DNA of 45,323 nt from Peptoniphilus_A olsenii (lineage in GTDB: Bacteria > Bacillota > Clostridia > Tissierellales > Peptoniphilaceae): positions 1 through 45,323 of the forward strand of contig NZ_JBEPMA010000014.1 in the NCBI RefSeq assembly GCF_040545475.1, written 5' to 3'. A program made the translations under genes and the position numbers. Shown here piece after piece: positions 16,546 through 25,800 of this stretch. Every line of letters starts with the position of its first letter. Positions within the stretch are counted from its first letter, which is position 1. The notes beneath the pieces were generated by a model. That model saw only the letters and a program-made list of their open reading frames with translations. It did not search any database and was not told the origin of the DNA.

Positions 16546-17541
16546 ATGAAAGTTTTGGCGATAGAGTCTTCATGTGACGAAACCTCTGTTGCAGTATTAG
16601 AAGATGGAAGAGAGATTCTATCTAATATTATTGCAACGCAAATTGAAACTCACAAAAAATTTGGCGGTGTAGTGCCTGAGGTTGCTTCTAGACAGCATGT
16701 TGAAGCGATTAACACAGTATTAAAAGAAGCCCTAGATACGGCAGGTGTTAGGCTAGATGAAATAGACATAGTATCTGCGACAAAAGGGCCAGGATTAATA
16801 GGTGCTCTTTTAGTGGGACTAAGTGCAGGCAAAACAATAGCAATGGCTATAGATAAGCCTTTTGTAGGTGTAAATCATATAGTGGGACATGTTTGTGCAA
16901 ATTATATTTCGTTCAAAGATTTAGAACCGCCATTTGTAGGTCTTATAATTTCTGGTGGACACACATATCTTATCGAAGTAAAAGATTATGTAGATTTCAC
17001 GCTTCATGGTAGAACCCAAGATGATGCAGTCGGTGAAGCCTTCGACAAAGTGGCAAGAAGTTTGGGACTTGGTTATCCAGGGGGTCCGTTAATTGATAAA
17101 TTGGCAAAAAAAGGAAAAGAGACAATTGAATTTCCACGTGTCATGATAAAAGAAAATAATTATGACTTTTCATTTAGCGGTTTAAAGACAGCGGTATTAA
17201 ACTATCTAAATTCAAAAAAACAGAAAAATGAAGAAATAATTGTAGAAGATGTTTGTAAATCTTTCCAAGAAGCCATAGTTGATGTCTTGTTAGAAAAAAC
17301 ATTTAGACTTGCTGAAGAAAAGAATTTGGACAAAATTGTACTATGTGGTGGAGTGTCTGCTAATTCAAGGATAAGGGAAGCTTTCCTTGAAAGAGCAAAA
17401 ATAGAAGACAAAAAAATATATTATCCAGATATTAAATTGTGCACAGATAATGCAGCGATGATTGGCTCAGCTGCCTTTTATACTTACAAAAGTGGAAAGG
17501 TAGAAGAAGAAAATTTTGCTAATCCTAACTTAGGTCTATAA
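16546..17541 (+). CDS. tsaD: tRNA t6A transferase TsaD
   Basis: A 331-residue ASKHA-family enzyme that transfers the threonylcarbamoyl group to A37 of tRNA. The N-terminal IESSCDETSVAVL, the metal-binding H111-I-V-G-H115 and SGGHTYL, and GGVSANSRIRE with CTDNAAMIGSAA near the C-terminus are all present. GGAGGGAGTG precedes the ATG by about ten bases. Last gene of the cluster; the terminator is at 17585. Confidence 0.96.
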   Translation: MKVLAIESSCDETSVAVLEDGREILSNIIATQIETHKKFGGVVPEVASRQHVEAINTVLKEALDTAGVRLDEIDIVSATKGPGLIGALLVGLSAGKTIAMAIDKPFVGVNHIVGHVCANYISFKDLEPPFVGLIISGGHTYLIEVKDYVDFTLHGRTQDDAVGEAFDKVARSLGLGYPGGPLIDKLAKKGKETIEFPRVMIKENNYDFSFSGLKTAVLNYLNSKKQKNEEIIVEDVCKSFQEAIVDVLLEKTFRLAEEKNLDKIVLCGGVSANSRIREAFLERAKIEDKKIYYPDIKLCTDNAAMIGSAAFYTYKSGKVEEENFANPNLGL

Positions 17542-17584
17542 GATAAAGTTAATCAGATTATATATTATATATTAATTAAAAATG

Positions 17585-17640
17585 AAATTTTGGATTTCTC
17601 TTGATTGAAATGTCAGGTAAAGTCCAAAATTTTTTTATTT
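17585..17640 (+). terminator. Terminator of the tsa cluster
   Basis: AAATTTTGGA (17585-17594) pairs perfectly with TCCAAAATTT (17623-17632) around a 28-base loop, then TTTTATTTTT. The large loop is unusual but the stem and T-tract are good. Confidence 0.7.
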
Positions 17641-17657
17641 TTGGGAATACTACTAAT

Positions 17658-18086
17658 TGTCATTCCAAGAAAGATGGAGTCGTCGTGTACTCAATGGAAA
17701 GGGAAACAACAACCCAGCAACCGTCATTCCGAGTAAAAGAAAAAGCGTGAGAATTTTCTGTAATCTCCTTGTACTCGAAGAGTGAGGAATCTGCATGTAT
17801 AATAGCCACTTTGTAGAAATAAATAGGGAACTAATCTTAAAAAATAAAAAGAAAAAGTTCTAAGAAAAAAATGTAAATAGAGTGACAACTTCTCAATCTG
17901 TCATTCCGAGCGGAAAACCCGAAGGATTTGAAGTCGAGGAATCTGCCTGTGTAGGGGTAGCTTTGTAAAAATAAATAGAAGTGTTTTCTTATTTTTAATA
18001 TTACATTTGCTATTTTACCATTACATGTTTTTCCATCACATGCAGACTCTTTATGCGTTCGCAACGCTTCTTATTCAGGATGACTT
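17658..18086 (+). repeat. Dispersed repeat block 4
   Basis: The gap 17542-18219 holds no gene. Module A copies start at about 17658, 17723 and 17897 (each with a GTCATTCC start), with module B at about 18036-18086 ending in TTCAGGATGAC, a hybrid of B and C ends. 17967-18020 repeats bases 1-70 of the window. Confidence 0.85.
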
Positions 18087-18219
18087 AATAAGCTAAAATT
18101 TACTTCTGACCAAAAAGCATTTTCTATCCAATATAATGTCATAAAATAATTAATTATTTAAACTATAATATATTATTTATGCTACAATTGATTTATCAAA
18201 CACATAAGAGAGGCTTAGA

Positions 18220-20201
18220 ATGGAAAAAATTTTAAATTAAAAAAACAGAAATTTCTATTATTTGGTGTAATATCTATATTATTCTTATCTCAAAACATAT
18301 ATGCTTTAAATGACACCAAAACTACATCAGAAATAACTAATAATGTAGAAAACGAATTCAACTCAAACTACATATCTAAGACTAAGATAGAAGGGTATAT
18401 TTACTTGCAAATTACCACAAGTAAATATGGGTATCTAAGCAATAATGAGAGTAAATATATTATTTATTACAATCCAAACAAATTTAAAGATGTAAAAGAT
18501 GTATTAGAAAAGCTAAATGTCGCTCATCCAATTTATGGTTATGATTTTCATAAACAGATACCTTGGTATATTGATGAAAAGTTTGATAGATCAAAAAAGG
18601 AATGGCAATATTACGCGAAAGCTATTTTTGTGCCTATAAAAGATATCTTTATTGGTGGAGAAAGAATTAAAAATTTTTATGAGATTTATTTTGTATCTCC
18701 AGATAATTATATAATGCACTTTGAAAAATATGCCATAGGAATTGAATCTATAAATGGAGATTTACTTTTTCATCTCAATAAAGAAAGAAGACCTCATTTC
18801 AAATATCGTGATATTGAATTTCCTGAAATAAAAGTAAAACCTGGCTATAAATTTATATCTTGGATAGATATAAGAGAAAAAGAAATAAATCTAGATGACG
18901 ATATTAAGAGTACTAGTATATATGCTAAAGTCGAAAAATTAGATGATGTAATTATAGATGACGGAAAAACTACAAAACCAGAAGGTTATGTAGAGGTCTT
19001 TTTTAATCTTGGGCATGCAGCCGAGCACAAAGAAAATATTTCATTAAAATATTTTGTCAAAAAAAATACAGATATTTCAGACAAATTACCAATCACTAAA
19101 GAACAAGATATATTACTAAAAAAAGGGTATAGTTTGGGAAAAGAAATTTGGACTGAATCTATAAAACATATTTATGATGAAGACACAAAATATAATTTGA
19201 ACTACAATTATGCAGGAGATATAATAGATAGATATCTACCGGGTTATTTAAAAATAAAATATAAAGCTCGTGAGTAGAAGATAGAATCGGAAGAAAATAA
19301 ATTTCCAATTATTGAATACATAAATCTAGATGCAAAATTAAAAGTATCTGATGTTGGATTTCCCAATTTGAAAATAAAAAAAGGCTATAAACTAGGGAAA
19401 CCAAGCTGGATAATGGATTCAGACACTCAAATTATCGATAGAGATATTGTGTTTAAAGCAAATATAATCCCTGATAAGGCAACTAATGATAAACTTGAAC
19501 ATAAAATATTATAAATTCTCATAAAAAATAATTTTTAAAACAGATGGCAATGGATATATAAATGGAACAAAAGAATATATTGTTGATAGTAATGATATAA
19601 ATAATCTAAAAAATATAAATTATCCAAAGCCAATTGGATATGATGGTTATAAATTTCAAAAATGGGAAATTATAGACGATAATTTATTTTCTAAAAATGA
19701 AGACACTGTAATTGTGGCAAAATTTATAAAAGAATTGGATAAAGGTTTATCGGATGATTTTAGAATAAAAAGAAGGTCTATATATTTAGACTCTAGTAGA
19801 AAAATAAAAAGAAAATCATTTTAAAAATTGGTTATGACAAAGTAAAAATTGAAAATGAATCTATAAAATATTTACAGAATTTAGATTCCCCTCCATTTAT
19901 TTATAACAATCGCACAATGTTACCAATAAGGAGTGTAGCAGAATTACTGGGATTTAAAGTAAAATGGGATGAAAATACTAAATCAGCAAAACTAATTAAA
20001 GACAAAACTGTAGTAATAATACCAAAAGACAGCAACAAAATATTAGTAAATGATAAAATATATTTTACAGATACAAAATCTATCATCAGAAATAATCGCT
20101 TTATGCTCCCAATTGGAAACATATCAAGGGCATTGGGCTTAAAAGATGATGAAGATATAATTTGGAAAGAAGATACGCAAGAAATTATTTTAAATATATA
20201 A
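18220..20201 (+). pseudogene. Disrupted surface protein with EGY/InlB-like modules and a stalk domain
   Basis: Reads as a once ~650-residue exported protein. AGAGAGG precedes an ATG at 18220, but that frame stops after six codons; adding one A to the A6 run at 18224-18229 restores a signal peptide (KKQKFLLFGVISILFL, ending NIYA). The frame then runs to a TAG at 19275-19277, continues in the same frame to a TAA at 19512, shifts (KTDGNGYINGTKEYIV, from about 19537) to a stop at 19822, and shifts again into a C-terminal copper-amine-oxidase-N-like stalk domain (NNRTMLPIRSVAELLG and NNRFMLPIGNISRALG) ending at 20201. The middle (from 18977, KPEGYVEVFFNLG) is the same module found many times in the giant protein at 34445. 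The longest open piece, 18405-19277, has only a TTG start and no ribosome site. Confidence 0.8.
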
Positions 20202-20289
20202 AGAAGAAACATCCAATATCAATTGGGTGTTTTTTGTTTAATTTTTAATTTCAAAATTTTATCTAATTTTTATTAACAGTCCTAAAAAA

Positions 20290-20298
20290 TGTTATAAT
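20290..20298 (+). promoter_or_regulatory. Extended -10 promoter of uppP
   Basis: TGTTATAAT (20290-20298), an extended -10 element, ends 7 bases before the GGAGG ribosome site, so the leader is very short. No good -35 box. Confidence 0.5.
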
Positions 20299-20315
20299 AA
20301 AAGTTGGAGGTCGAT

Positions 20316-21188
20316 ATGATAGATATTTTAAAAGTTTTTATACTTGGTATTATAGAAGGTTTGACAGAATTTTTGCCTGTTTCTTCAACGGGCCATTTAA
20401 TTATAGCTGATGCTTTTATTAAACTTGAGCCAAAGTCTTTTTCAAATGCTTTTAATGTAATTATTCAGCTTGGAGCTATTCTTGCTGTGTTTTACTTATA
20501 TTTTTATGATATTAATCCAATTGCTAAGGGAAAACTTGTACAAGAAATTGGCGAAGAGAAATACAATGAGCTAAGTTTTAAAGAGAAATTTAAATACAGA
20601 GATATGTCAACTATGCGTTTAATTGCAAAGATAATTGTTGGATTTTTGCCAGCGGCTTTTTTTGGTTTTTTGTTAGATGATTTAATAGATGCATATCTTT
20701 TTAATACTACTACTGTTTCTATTGCTCTTGTATTTTATGGAATTGTTATAATTTTTATGGAAAAAAGAAACAAGGAAAAGTCGTTTAAATATGAGTCATT
20801 AGATGATATTGGAATTAAAACTGCTCTTGTTATTGGTTTTTTTCAGTGTCTTGCAATGGTTCCAGGGACATCACGTTCAGCGGCTACTATTATAGGTGCT
20901 ATGATTATGGGGTGTTCTAGAACTAGTGCTGCAAAATTTTCTTTTTATCTTGCTGTGCCAACAATGCTTGGTGCTACTTCTCTTAAAATTATAAAAATGG
21001 GATTTGCATTTAGTGCTTGGCAATGGTTTTTGATTATATTAGGTGGAGTTATTTCTTATATTGTTGCAATTGTGGTAATAAAACAATTTTTGGGGTATAT
21101 AAGAAAACACGATTTTATTCCCTTTGGTATTTATAGAATAATACTTGGGACATTAATTTTATTTTTAGGATACTTTAATATAATCTAA
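20316..21188 (+). CDS. uppP: Undecaprenyl-diphosphatase UppP (BacA family)
   Basis: A 290-residue polytopic membrane enzyme that removes a phosphate from undecaprenyl diphosphate, recycling the lipid carrier for wall synthesis; overproduction of this family gives bacitracin tolerance. The two inverted-repeat catalytic motifs are EGLTEFLPVSSTGHL near the N-terminus and PGTSRSAATIIGA at about residues 185-197. About eight hydrophobic segments. The frame extends upstream to a TTG at 20304, but the ATG at 20316 is preferred because GGAGG lies five bases before it. Gene length is slightly above the usual ~270. Followed nine bases later by the amidase gene. Confidence 0.95.
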   Translation: MIDILKVFILGIIEGLTEFLPVSSTGHLIIADAFIKLEPKSFSNAFNVIIQLGAILAVFYLYFYDINPIAKGKLVQEIGEEKYNELSFKEKFKYRDMSTMRLIAKIIVGFLPAAFFGFLLDDLIDAYLFNTTTVSIALVFYGIVIIFMEKRNKEKSFKYESLDDIGIKTALVIGFFQCLAMVPGTSRSAATIIGAMIMGCSRTSAAKFSFYLAVPTMLGATSLKIIKMGFAFSAWQWFLIILGGVISYIVAIVVIKQFLGYIRKHDFIPFGIYRIILGTLILFLGYFNII

Positions 21189-21197
21189 GGAGGAATT

Positions 21198-21995
21198 ATG
21201 AAAGATTTTAAGGTAGGAGTAGTACAATTAAGAGCTACTAGTGACAAAGATGAAAATATAGATAAAATGAAGTCTTATGTGACTGAGGCAGCGAAAAAAG
21301 GAGCAGATATTGTTGCACTGCCTGAAATGTGGAACTGCCCTTATCAAAATTCATATTTTCCAAAATTTGCTGAAACTGAATGCGAAAAAACTTATATTTC
21401 AATGCAGGAGGTCGCTAGAGAAAATAATATTTATTTAGTTGGCGGCTCAATTCCAATAAAAGAAGACGGTAAAATATACAATAGGTCTTTTGTATTTGAT
21501 AGAGATGGCAACGAAATTTACAAATATTCAAAAATTCATCTTTTTGATATTGAAGGATTTTCTGAGTCTGATACAATATCAGCTGGTAAGAGTTTGGGAC
21601 TTTTTAAAACAGAATTTGGAAATTTTGGGCTTGCAATTTGTTTTGACTTGAGATTTCCTGAAATATTTGAAGATATGAGAAATTTGGGAGCAGAAGTTTT
21701 CTTTGTACCATCTACTTTTTCTGTGAGAACAGGCGAAAAAGCGTATCATCTATTGAATAGAGTGCGTGCCATAGATAATCAAAGTTATTTTATCACACCT
21801 GCTATGGCTAGGGATAATGAACTTTCAAAGAATGCTTTTTCACATTCTTTGGTAGTTAAACCTAGTGGAGAAGTAATGCTAGATATGGGAACAGATGAAG
21901 GTCTAGAAGTTGTAGAGATTAGATCTCATGTAATAGAAAAAGAAAAGAAATATATGCCATTAGATAGATCTAGAGAAAATAGAAAAAATAATTAA
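21198..21995 (+). CDS. Carbon-nitrogen hydrolase, omega-amidase-like
   Basis: A 265-residue cytoplasmic nitrilase-superfamily amidase. The catalytic Glu43-Lys112-Cys148 triad is visible in LPEMWNCPY, KYSKIHLFD and AICFDLRFPE. The C-terminal part resembles Nit2/omega-amidases, which hydrolyse alpha-ketoglutaramate or alpha-ketosuccinamate, consistent with glutamine/glutamate metabolism, though this is family inference. AGGAGG stands five bases before the ATG. It follows uppP without a terminator and is closed by its own hairpin. Confidence 0.9.
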   Translation: MKDFKVGVVQLRATSDKDENIDKMKSYVTEAAKKGADIVALPEMWNCPYQNSYFPKFAETECEKTYISMQEVARENNIYLVGGSIPIKEDGKIYNRSFVFDRDGNEIYKYSKIHLFDIEGFSESDTISAGKSLGLFKTEFGNFGLAICFDLRFPEIFEDMRNLGAEVFFVPSTFSVRTGEKAYHLLNRVRAIDNQSYFITPAMARDNELSKNAFSHSLVVKPSGEVMLDMGTDEGLEVVEIRSHVIEKEKKYMPLDRSRENRKNN

Positions 21996-21997
21996 TG

Positions 21998-22026
21998 ACA
22001 GTCAGCATTATGAGCTGGCTGTTTTT
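21998..22026 (+). terminator. Terminator of uppP-amidase
   Basis: ACAGTCAGC (21998-22006), loop ATTATGA, GCTGGCTGT (22014-22022, one G-T pair), T4-5. Begins three bases after the amidase stop. Confidence 0.88.
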
Positions 22027-22262
22027 AATTGCAAAAATTTTATAGAATATTTTGGTTCTATTTATATTAATTTTATAGATAGGTATTAAAGAATTATTTA
22101 AATTAGAGAATTAAAAGATATTTTTATTCCTTTGCTACCCAATAAATAGTGTTTAAATTAGAAGTATTAATTAAAAAACAATCATTTATTTTAAAATTAA
22201 AAAATATTTATCTCTAATTTGTGTAATTATTTTTCTTTTTTTATATTTTTAGGTTTTTTGAG

Positions 22263-22340
22263 TTACAATTTGTAAATAAAAGCATTATAATATGGGTATA
22301 ATTAAATTATCGATGATTAAGAGAGGTCATCGTTTTATTT
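22263..22340 (+). promoter_or_regulatory. Possible promoter and leader hairpin before the ATPase operon
   Basis: The gap 21996-22486 is AT-rich with no gene. A TATAAT at 22286-22291 has a weak -35 (TTACAA, 22263-22268) at 17 bases. About 20 bases downstream CGATGA (22311-22316) pairs with TCATCG (22327-22332), then TTTTATTTT. This could be an attenuator or a very short transcript ahead of the operon; the stem is only six pairs. A second promoter close to the first gene is likely (TATAAT at 22454-22459). Confidence 0.35.
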
Positions 22341-22489
22341 TATATTATATCTTATATCGCTACTTATTTTATTTTTTATGCAAATAAATAGAAATTTATC
22401 ACAGTAAAATGATTTACTGGTATTATATTCTATTATTGAAGATATTTTAGTGATATAATTAATTATAGTGCTTTATAGGGGGTGATTTG

Positions 22490-22816
22490 GTGTCAACAGA
22501 TGCTGTAAAAAGAGTCAGAGACTCTGAAGCAGATGCTAAAAAAATCATTGATGATGCGAATTCAAAATCAAAAGAGATTATTGAATCTGCTAAGATCGAT
22601 GCCAAACAGGCCTATGATGATTTAGTTTCAAAGGCCAAAGAAAACCGTGCTCATATTCTTGAGAAGGCAAGAGTAAAGGGTGAAAAAGACAGCATACCGA
22701 TAATTGATGAGGCTAAGGCAGAAATAGATGATTTATCTAATATTGATGTTAATTTAGCTTCGAATGCAATTAAATCAGTTGTAGAGAGGATTGTGAATAA
22801 TAATGGCAATAGTTAA
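22490..22816 (+). CDS. ntpF: V-type ATPase peripheral-stalk subunit G/H
   Basis: A 108-residue, highly charged, almost wholly alpha-helical coiled-coil protein, rich in Ala, Lys, Asp and Glu, of the V/A-ATPase subunit G (archaeal H) family. It pairs with subunit E to form the peripheral stalk. AGGGGGTGA stands seven bases before the GTG at 22490; a TTG at 22487 is the alternative start. First gene of the nine-gene operon; it overlaps subunit I by 14 bases. Confidence 0.85.
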   Translation: MSTDAVKRVRDSEADAKKIIDDANSKSKEIIESAKIDAKQAYDDLVSKAKENRAHILEKARVKGEKDSIPIIDEAKAEIDDLSNIDVNLASNAIKSVVERIVNNNGNS

Positions 22817-24746
22817 AATGAAAAAATTTAACCTCTTTACCTTTGATGAAAATAGAGAAAAGCTTTTGGATAGATTTCAGAAGTTTAATTATGTTCATCT
22901 TGTGGAAACTGATGTGGAAGATGGTTTTGATGAGGAATTTTCTAGACCAAAGTCATCTGAGGAACTTATTGAGATTGATAATAAAATTAAGAGATCTAAA
23001 GATGATATAGACCTTCTACTTAAGTTTAAAGATAAAGAAAATTTATTGAAAAGCTTAAAAGAGGGTGTCGAGGATATAAGTCTAGAGGAATTAGAAGAGA
23101 AAGCTATTAGTTTCCCTTTTGAGAAAATTGATGGTGAGATAAAGTCTTTAATCAATCAAAAGGATAAAAACAAGAGTGAAATTCAAAATATAGATTCAAA
23201 AATTGCAGATTTAAAGCCGTGGAAGAAGCTTGATTCTTCTATGGACGATATTAATTCTCTCGATTCTGTAAATGTTTACACAGGAACCGTGTCATCAAAG
23301 TATGCACAGGAGTTCGAAGAAGAGATTTTAAAATTTGATCTTATGCATGTTGAGAGAGTTTCACAAGACAAGAATTATTATTACTATTTGATTATTGCAG
23401 ATTTTTCTATTGATAAAGAGGTTAAAGAACTTCTGACAACTTATGGTTTTACTCCATTAAGTATCAAGGCAGAAGATAGAGTTATTGATAAAATCAATTT
23501 TTATGAAAATTTAAAAAAAGATTTAAGTGACAAAAATAATAATATTGATGAAAATTTAAAAAAGTATTTGGTATATTTAGATGACTTCAAGATAAGTTAT
23601 GAGTTTTATCGCAACGAAAAAATAAAGATTATGTCGGAGTCGAAGTTTTTAAAGACTACAGAACTTGACCTTATTGAGGGTTATGTTCCAGATAATAAAT
23701 TAAAAGATTTTGAGTCTGAAGTTCAAAAAGTTTGCGGTGAAAATTATTATTTAAGTGGCAAAGATGCAAATAAGGATTCGAAAGATGTGCCAATTTTACT
23801 TAAAAATAATTCTTTTGTAAGTCCTTTTGAGTTAATGACAGAGATGTATGCTATGCCTAAATACAATGAAATTGACCCGACACCATTTTTTGCACCTTTT
23901 TACTTTATTTTTGCTGGAATAATGGTTGGTGATTTTGGCTATGGTCTTTTAGTTTTTTTAGGTACTTTATTTGCTTTAAAAACTTTTAATTTAACTGAGA
24001 AGAAAAGGCGTTTTATTAAGTTTTTTAATTATCTTTCTATTTCTACAATAATTTTTGGACTTATTTTTGGTTCGTTTTTTGGAGGAATTATTGATTTGCC
24101 AAGTTTGATTGACCCGGCTGAGGATTCTACTTTACTTGTTATTATTTCTCTAATACTTGGTGGTATTCATATATTCTTTGCTTTGGGAATTAAAGCTTAT
24201 ATGAACTTAAGAGATGGAAAACCAAAAGATGCTCTTTTTGATGTAGGTTTTTGGTACATGGCTTTAATTGGCGTGATTGGATTTTTGTTAGGAGGTCCAA
24301 TTGATATATTAATGCCATATAAAAAAGTGTTTTTGGCAGTCATGATAATTGGAATGATAGGTATTGTAGCTACAGGTGGACGAAGTGAAGAGTCTACGGC
24401 AGGTAAAATTGGATGGGGAGTATATTCTCTTTATGGGATAACTTCTTATCTTGGTGATTTTGTTTCATATCTAAGACTAATGGCTTTAGTTTTATCGGGC
24501 TCGTTTTTGGGCCTTGCTATCAATATGATTGCAGGAATGTTATTCGGTTCTGGAATTATAGGAAAAATTTTTGCAATTTTAATTTTTGTAGCATTTCAAC
24601 TTTTTAATGCATTTCTTTCTTATTTGTCAGCTTATGTGCATACAGCTAGGCTTACTTATGTAGAGATGTTTAATAAGTTCTATGAAGGTGGCGGAATACC
24701 TTTCAAGAAGATGATAGAAAATTCAGATTATTTTAATATAGACTAG
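22803..24746 (+). CDS. ntpI: V-type ATPase subunit I (a)
   Basis: A 647-residue membrane stator subunit that forms the ion half-channels next to the K ring. The N-terminal ~350 residues are hydrophilic with coiled-coil stretches; the C-terminal part from about residue 375 has seven or eight hydrophobic segments. The conserved SYLRLMAL motif holds Arg558, the likely essential stator arginine, and a second family string SYLSAYVHTARLTYVEMFNKF lies near the end. Translation starts within the end of the preceding gene. Confidence 0.95.
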   Translation: MAIVKMKKFNLFTFDENREKLLDRFQKFNYVHLVETDVEDGFDEEFSRPKSSEELIEIDNKIKRSKDDIDLLLKFKDKENLLKSLKEGVEDISLEELEEKAISFPFEKIDGEIKSLINQKDKNKSEIQNIDSKIADLKPWKKLDSSMDDINSLDSVNVYTGTVSSKYAQEFEEEILKFDLMHVERVSQDKNYYYYLIIADFSIDKEVKELLTTYGFTPLSIKAEDRVIDKINFYENLKKDLSDKNNNIDENLKKYLVYLDDFKISYEFYRNEKIKIMSESKFLKTTELDLIEGYVPDNKLKDFESEVQKVCGENYYLSGKDANKDSKDVPILLKNNSFVSPFELMTEMYAMPKYNEIDPTPFFAPFYFIFAGIMVGDFGYGLLVFLGTLFALKTFNLTEKKRRFIKFFNYLSISTIIFGLIFGSFFGGIIDLPSLIDPAEDSTLLVIISLILGGIHIFFALGIKAYMNLRDGKPKDALFDVGFWYMALIGVIGFLLGGPIDILMPYKKVFLAVMIIGMIGIVATGGRSEESTAGKIGWGVYSLYGITSYLGDFVSYLRLMALVLSGSFLGLAINMIAGMLFGSGIIGKIFAILIFVAFQLFNAFLSYLSAYVHTARLTYVEMFNKFYEGGGIPFKKMIENSDYFNID

Positions 24747-24756
24747 GAGGAGAAAT

Positions 24757-25227
24757 ATGTTTAATGAGTTAATATCACAATATGGCGGACTAATGATGGG
24801 AGCAATTGGTATATTTTTGGCAGTTGCACTTGCGGGTGCTGGTTCCGCTAAAGGTGTAGGAATGGCAGGGGAAGCTGCGGCTGGTGTTGTAATTGATGAA
24901 CCAGACAAATTTGGTAAGTCATTAGTTTTACAATTATTGCCAGGTACACAAGGTTTATATGGTTTCGTTATTGGTCTATTTATTTTATTTAGATTATCGG
25001 TAGATACTCCTGTGGATACAGGATTTATGTATATGGCAAGTGGTGCAGTTATTGGACTTGCTGGTTTAATTTCTGCCATTTCTCAAGGAAAGGTTTCTGT
25101 AGCTGGTATTAATATACTAGCAAAAAATGAAGAGCAACAAGCTAAAGGTATCATTTTTGCAGTAATGGTTGAGCTTTATGCTATCCTTGCTTTTGCAATT
25201 TCTTTCTTTATATTATTTAGAGCCTAG
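24757..25227 (+). CDS. ntpK: V-type ATPase proteolipid subunit K, Na+-type
   Basis: A 156-residue, four-helix (duplicated hairpin) proteolipid that forms the rotor ring. The known Na+ ligands of Enterococcus hirae NtpK are Leu61, Thr64, Gln65, Gln110 and Glu139. Here LPGTQ places Leu61, Thr64 and Gln65, SAISQ places Gln110 and VMVELY places Glu139, all at the same residue numbers. One ion-binding carboxylate per four helices is typical of V-type rings. Strong AGGAGG ribosome site, suited to a subunit needed in many copies. Confidence 0.96.
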   Translation: MFNELISQYGGLMMGAIGIFLAVALAGAGSAKGVGMAGEAAAGVVIDEPDKFGKSLVLQLLPGTQGLYGFVIGLFILFRLSVDTPVDTGFMYMASGAVIGLAGLISAISQGKVSVAGINILAKNEEQQAKGIIFAVMVELYAILAFAISFFILFRA

Positions 25228-25235
25228 GTGATACT

Positions 25236-25790
25236 ATGGCTGGATTAGATAACATATTGGCGAAAATTAAAGATGATGCAGAAAAACAAGCAGATGTTAT
25301 CGTTAAAGAAGCAGAAGCAAAAAGAGAAAATATTATAGCGAGTGGTAAGGATAAGGGCAGAAAAGCCGTTTATCAAATTTTAAGAACAACTCGTGAAGAT
25401 AGAAACAATATCTTGATGCGTGCTTCTTCTCAAGCTAAGTTAAAAGCTAGAGATATGATAATTACGGCAAAACAGTCTAAAATTGATGAGGTTTTAAATA
25501 AAGTTTTGCATGAGCTTGATAATTTAAGTGAAGAAGAATTTATTAATTATGTTAAGAATAATTTAAAAGAGATAAATTTGAGCGAAAAAGATGTAATAGA
25601 TGTTCCAAAAAAATATAGAGAAGCTATAAAAACAGCAAATCTCGGTGTTACTGTTTCAGATAAAGATGTTCAAAATGGTTTTAAATTGCACAAAGATAAT
25701 GTTTTGTATAATGGCGATTTTGAATCTATACTAGAGTCTTCAAGAGAAGATTTAGAAAAAGATTTAGCGGAAGAACTCTTTGATAATTAG
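25236..25790 (+). CDS. ntpE: V-type ATPase subunit E
   Basis: A 184-residue peripheral-stalk subunit. The N-terminal ~85 residues form a long charged helix (DDAEKQADVIVKEAEAKRE), followed by a globular C-terminal part ending LEKDLAEELF. AGGTGATACT precedes the ATG, nine bases after ntpK. Length is typical. Confidence 0.92.
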   Translation: MAGLDNILAKIKDDAEKQADVIVKEAEAKRENIIASGKDKGRKAVYQILRTTREDRNNILMRASSQAKLKARDMIITAKQSKIDEVLNKVLHELDNLSEEEFINYVKNNLKEINLSEKDVIDVPKKYREAIKTANLGVTVSDKDVQNGFKLHKDNVLYNGDFESILESSREDLEKDLAEELFDN

Positions 25791-25800
25791 GAGGTCATTT

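Noticed and set aside
18405..19277. A free-standing 290-residue gene
   Set aside because: It starts at a TTG with no ribosome site, and the coding sequence plainly continues upstream into a signal peptide and downstream past the stop.
19917..20201. A separate 94-residue stalk-domain gene
   Set aside because: The domain already starts before this ATG in the same frame and forms the C-terminal end of the pseudogene.
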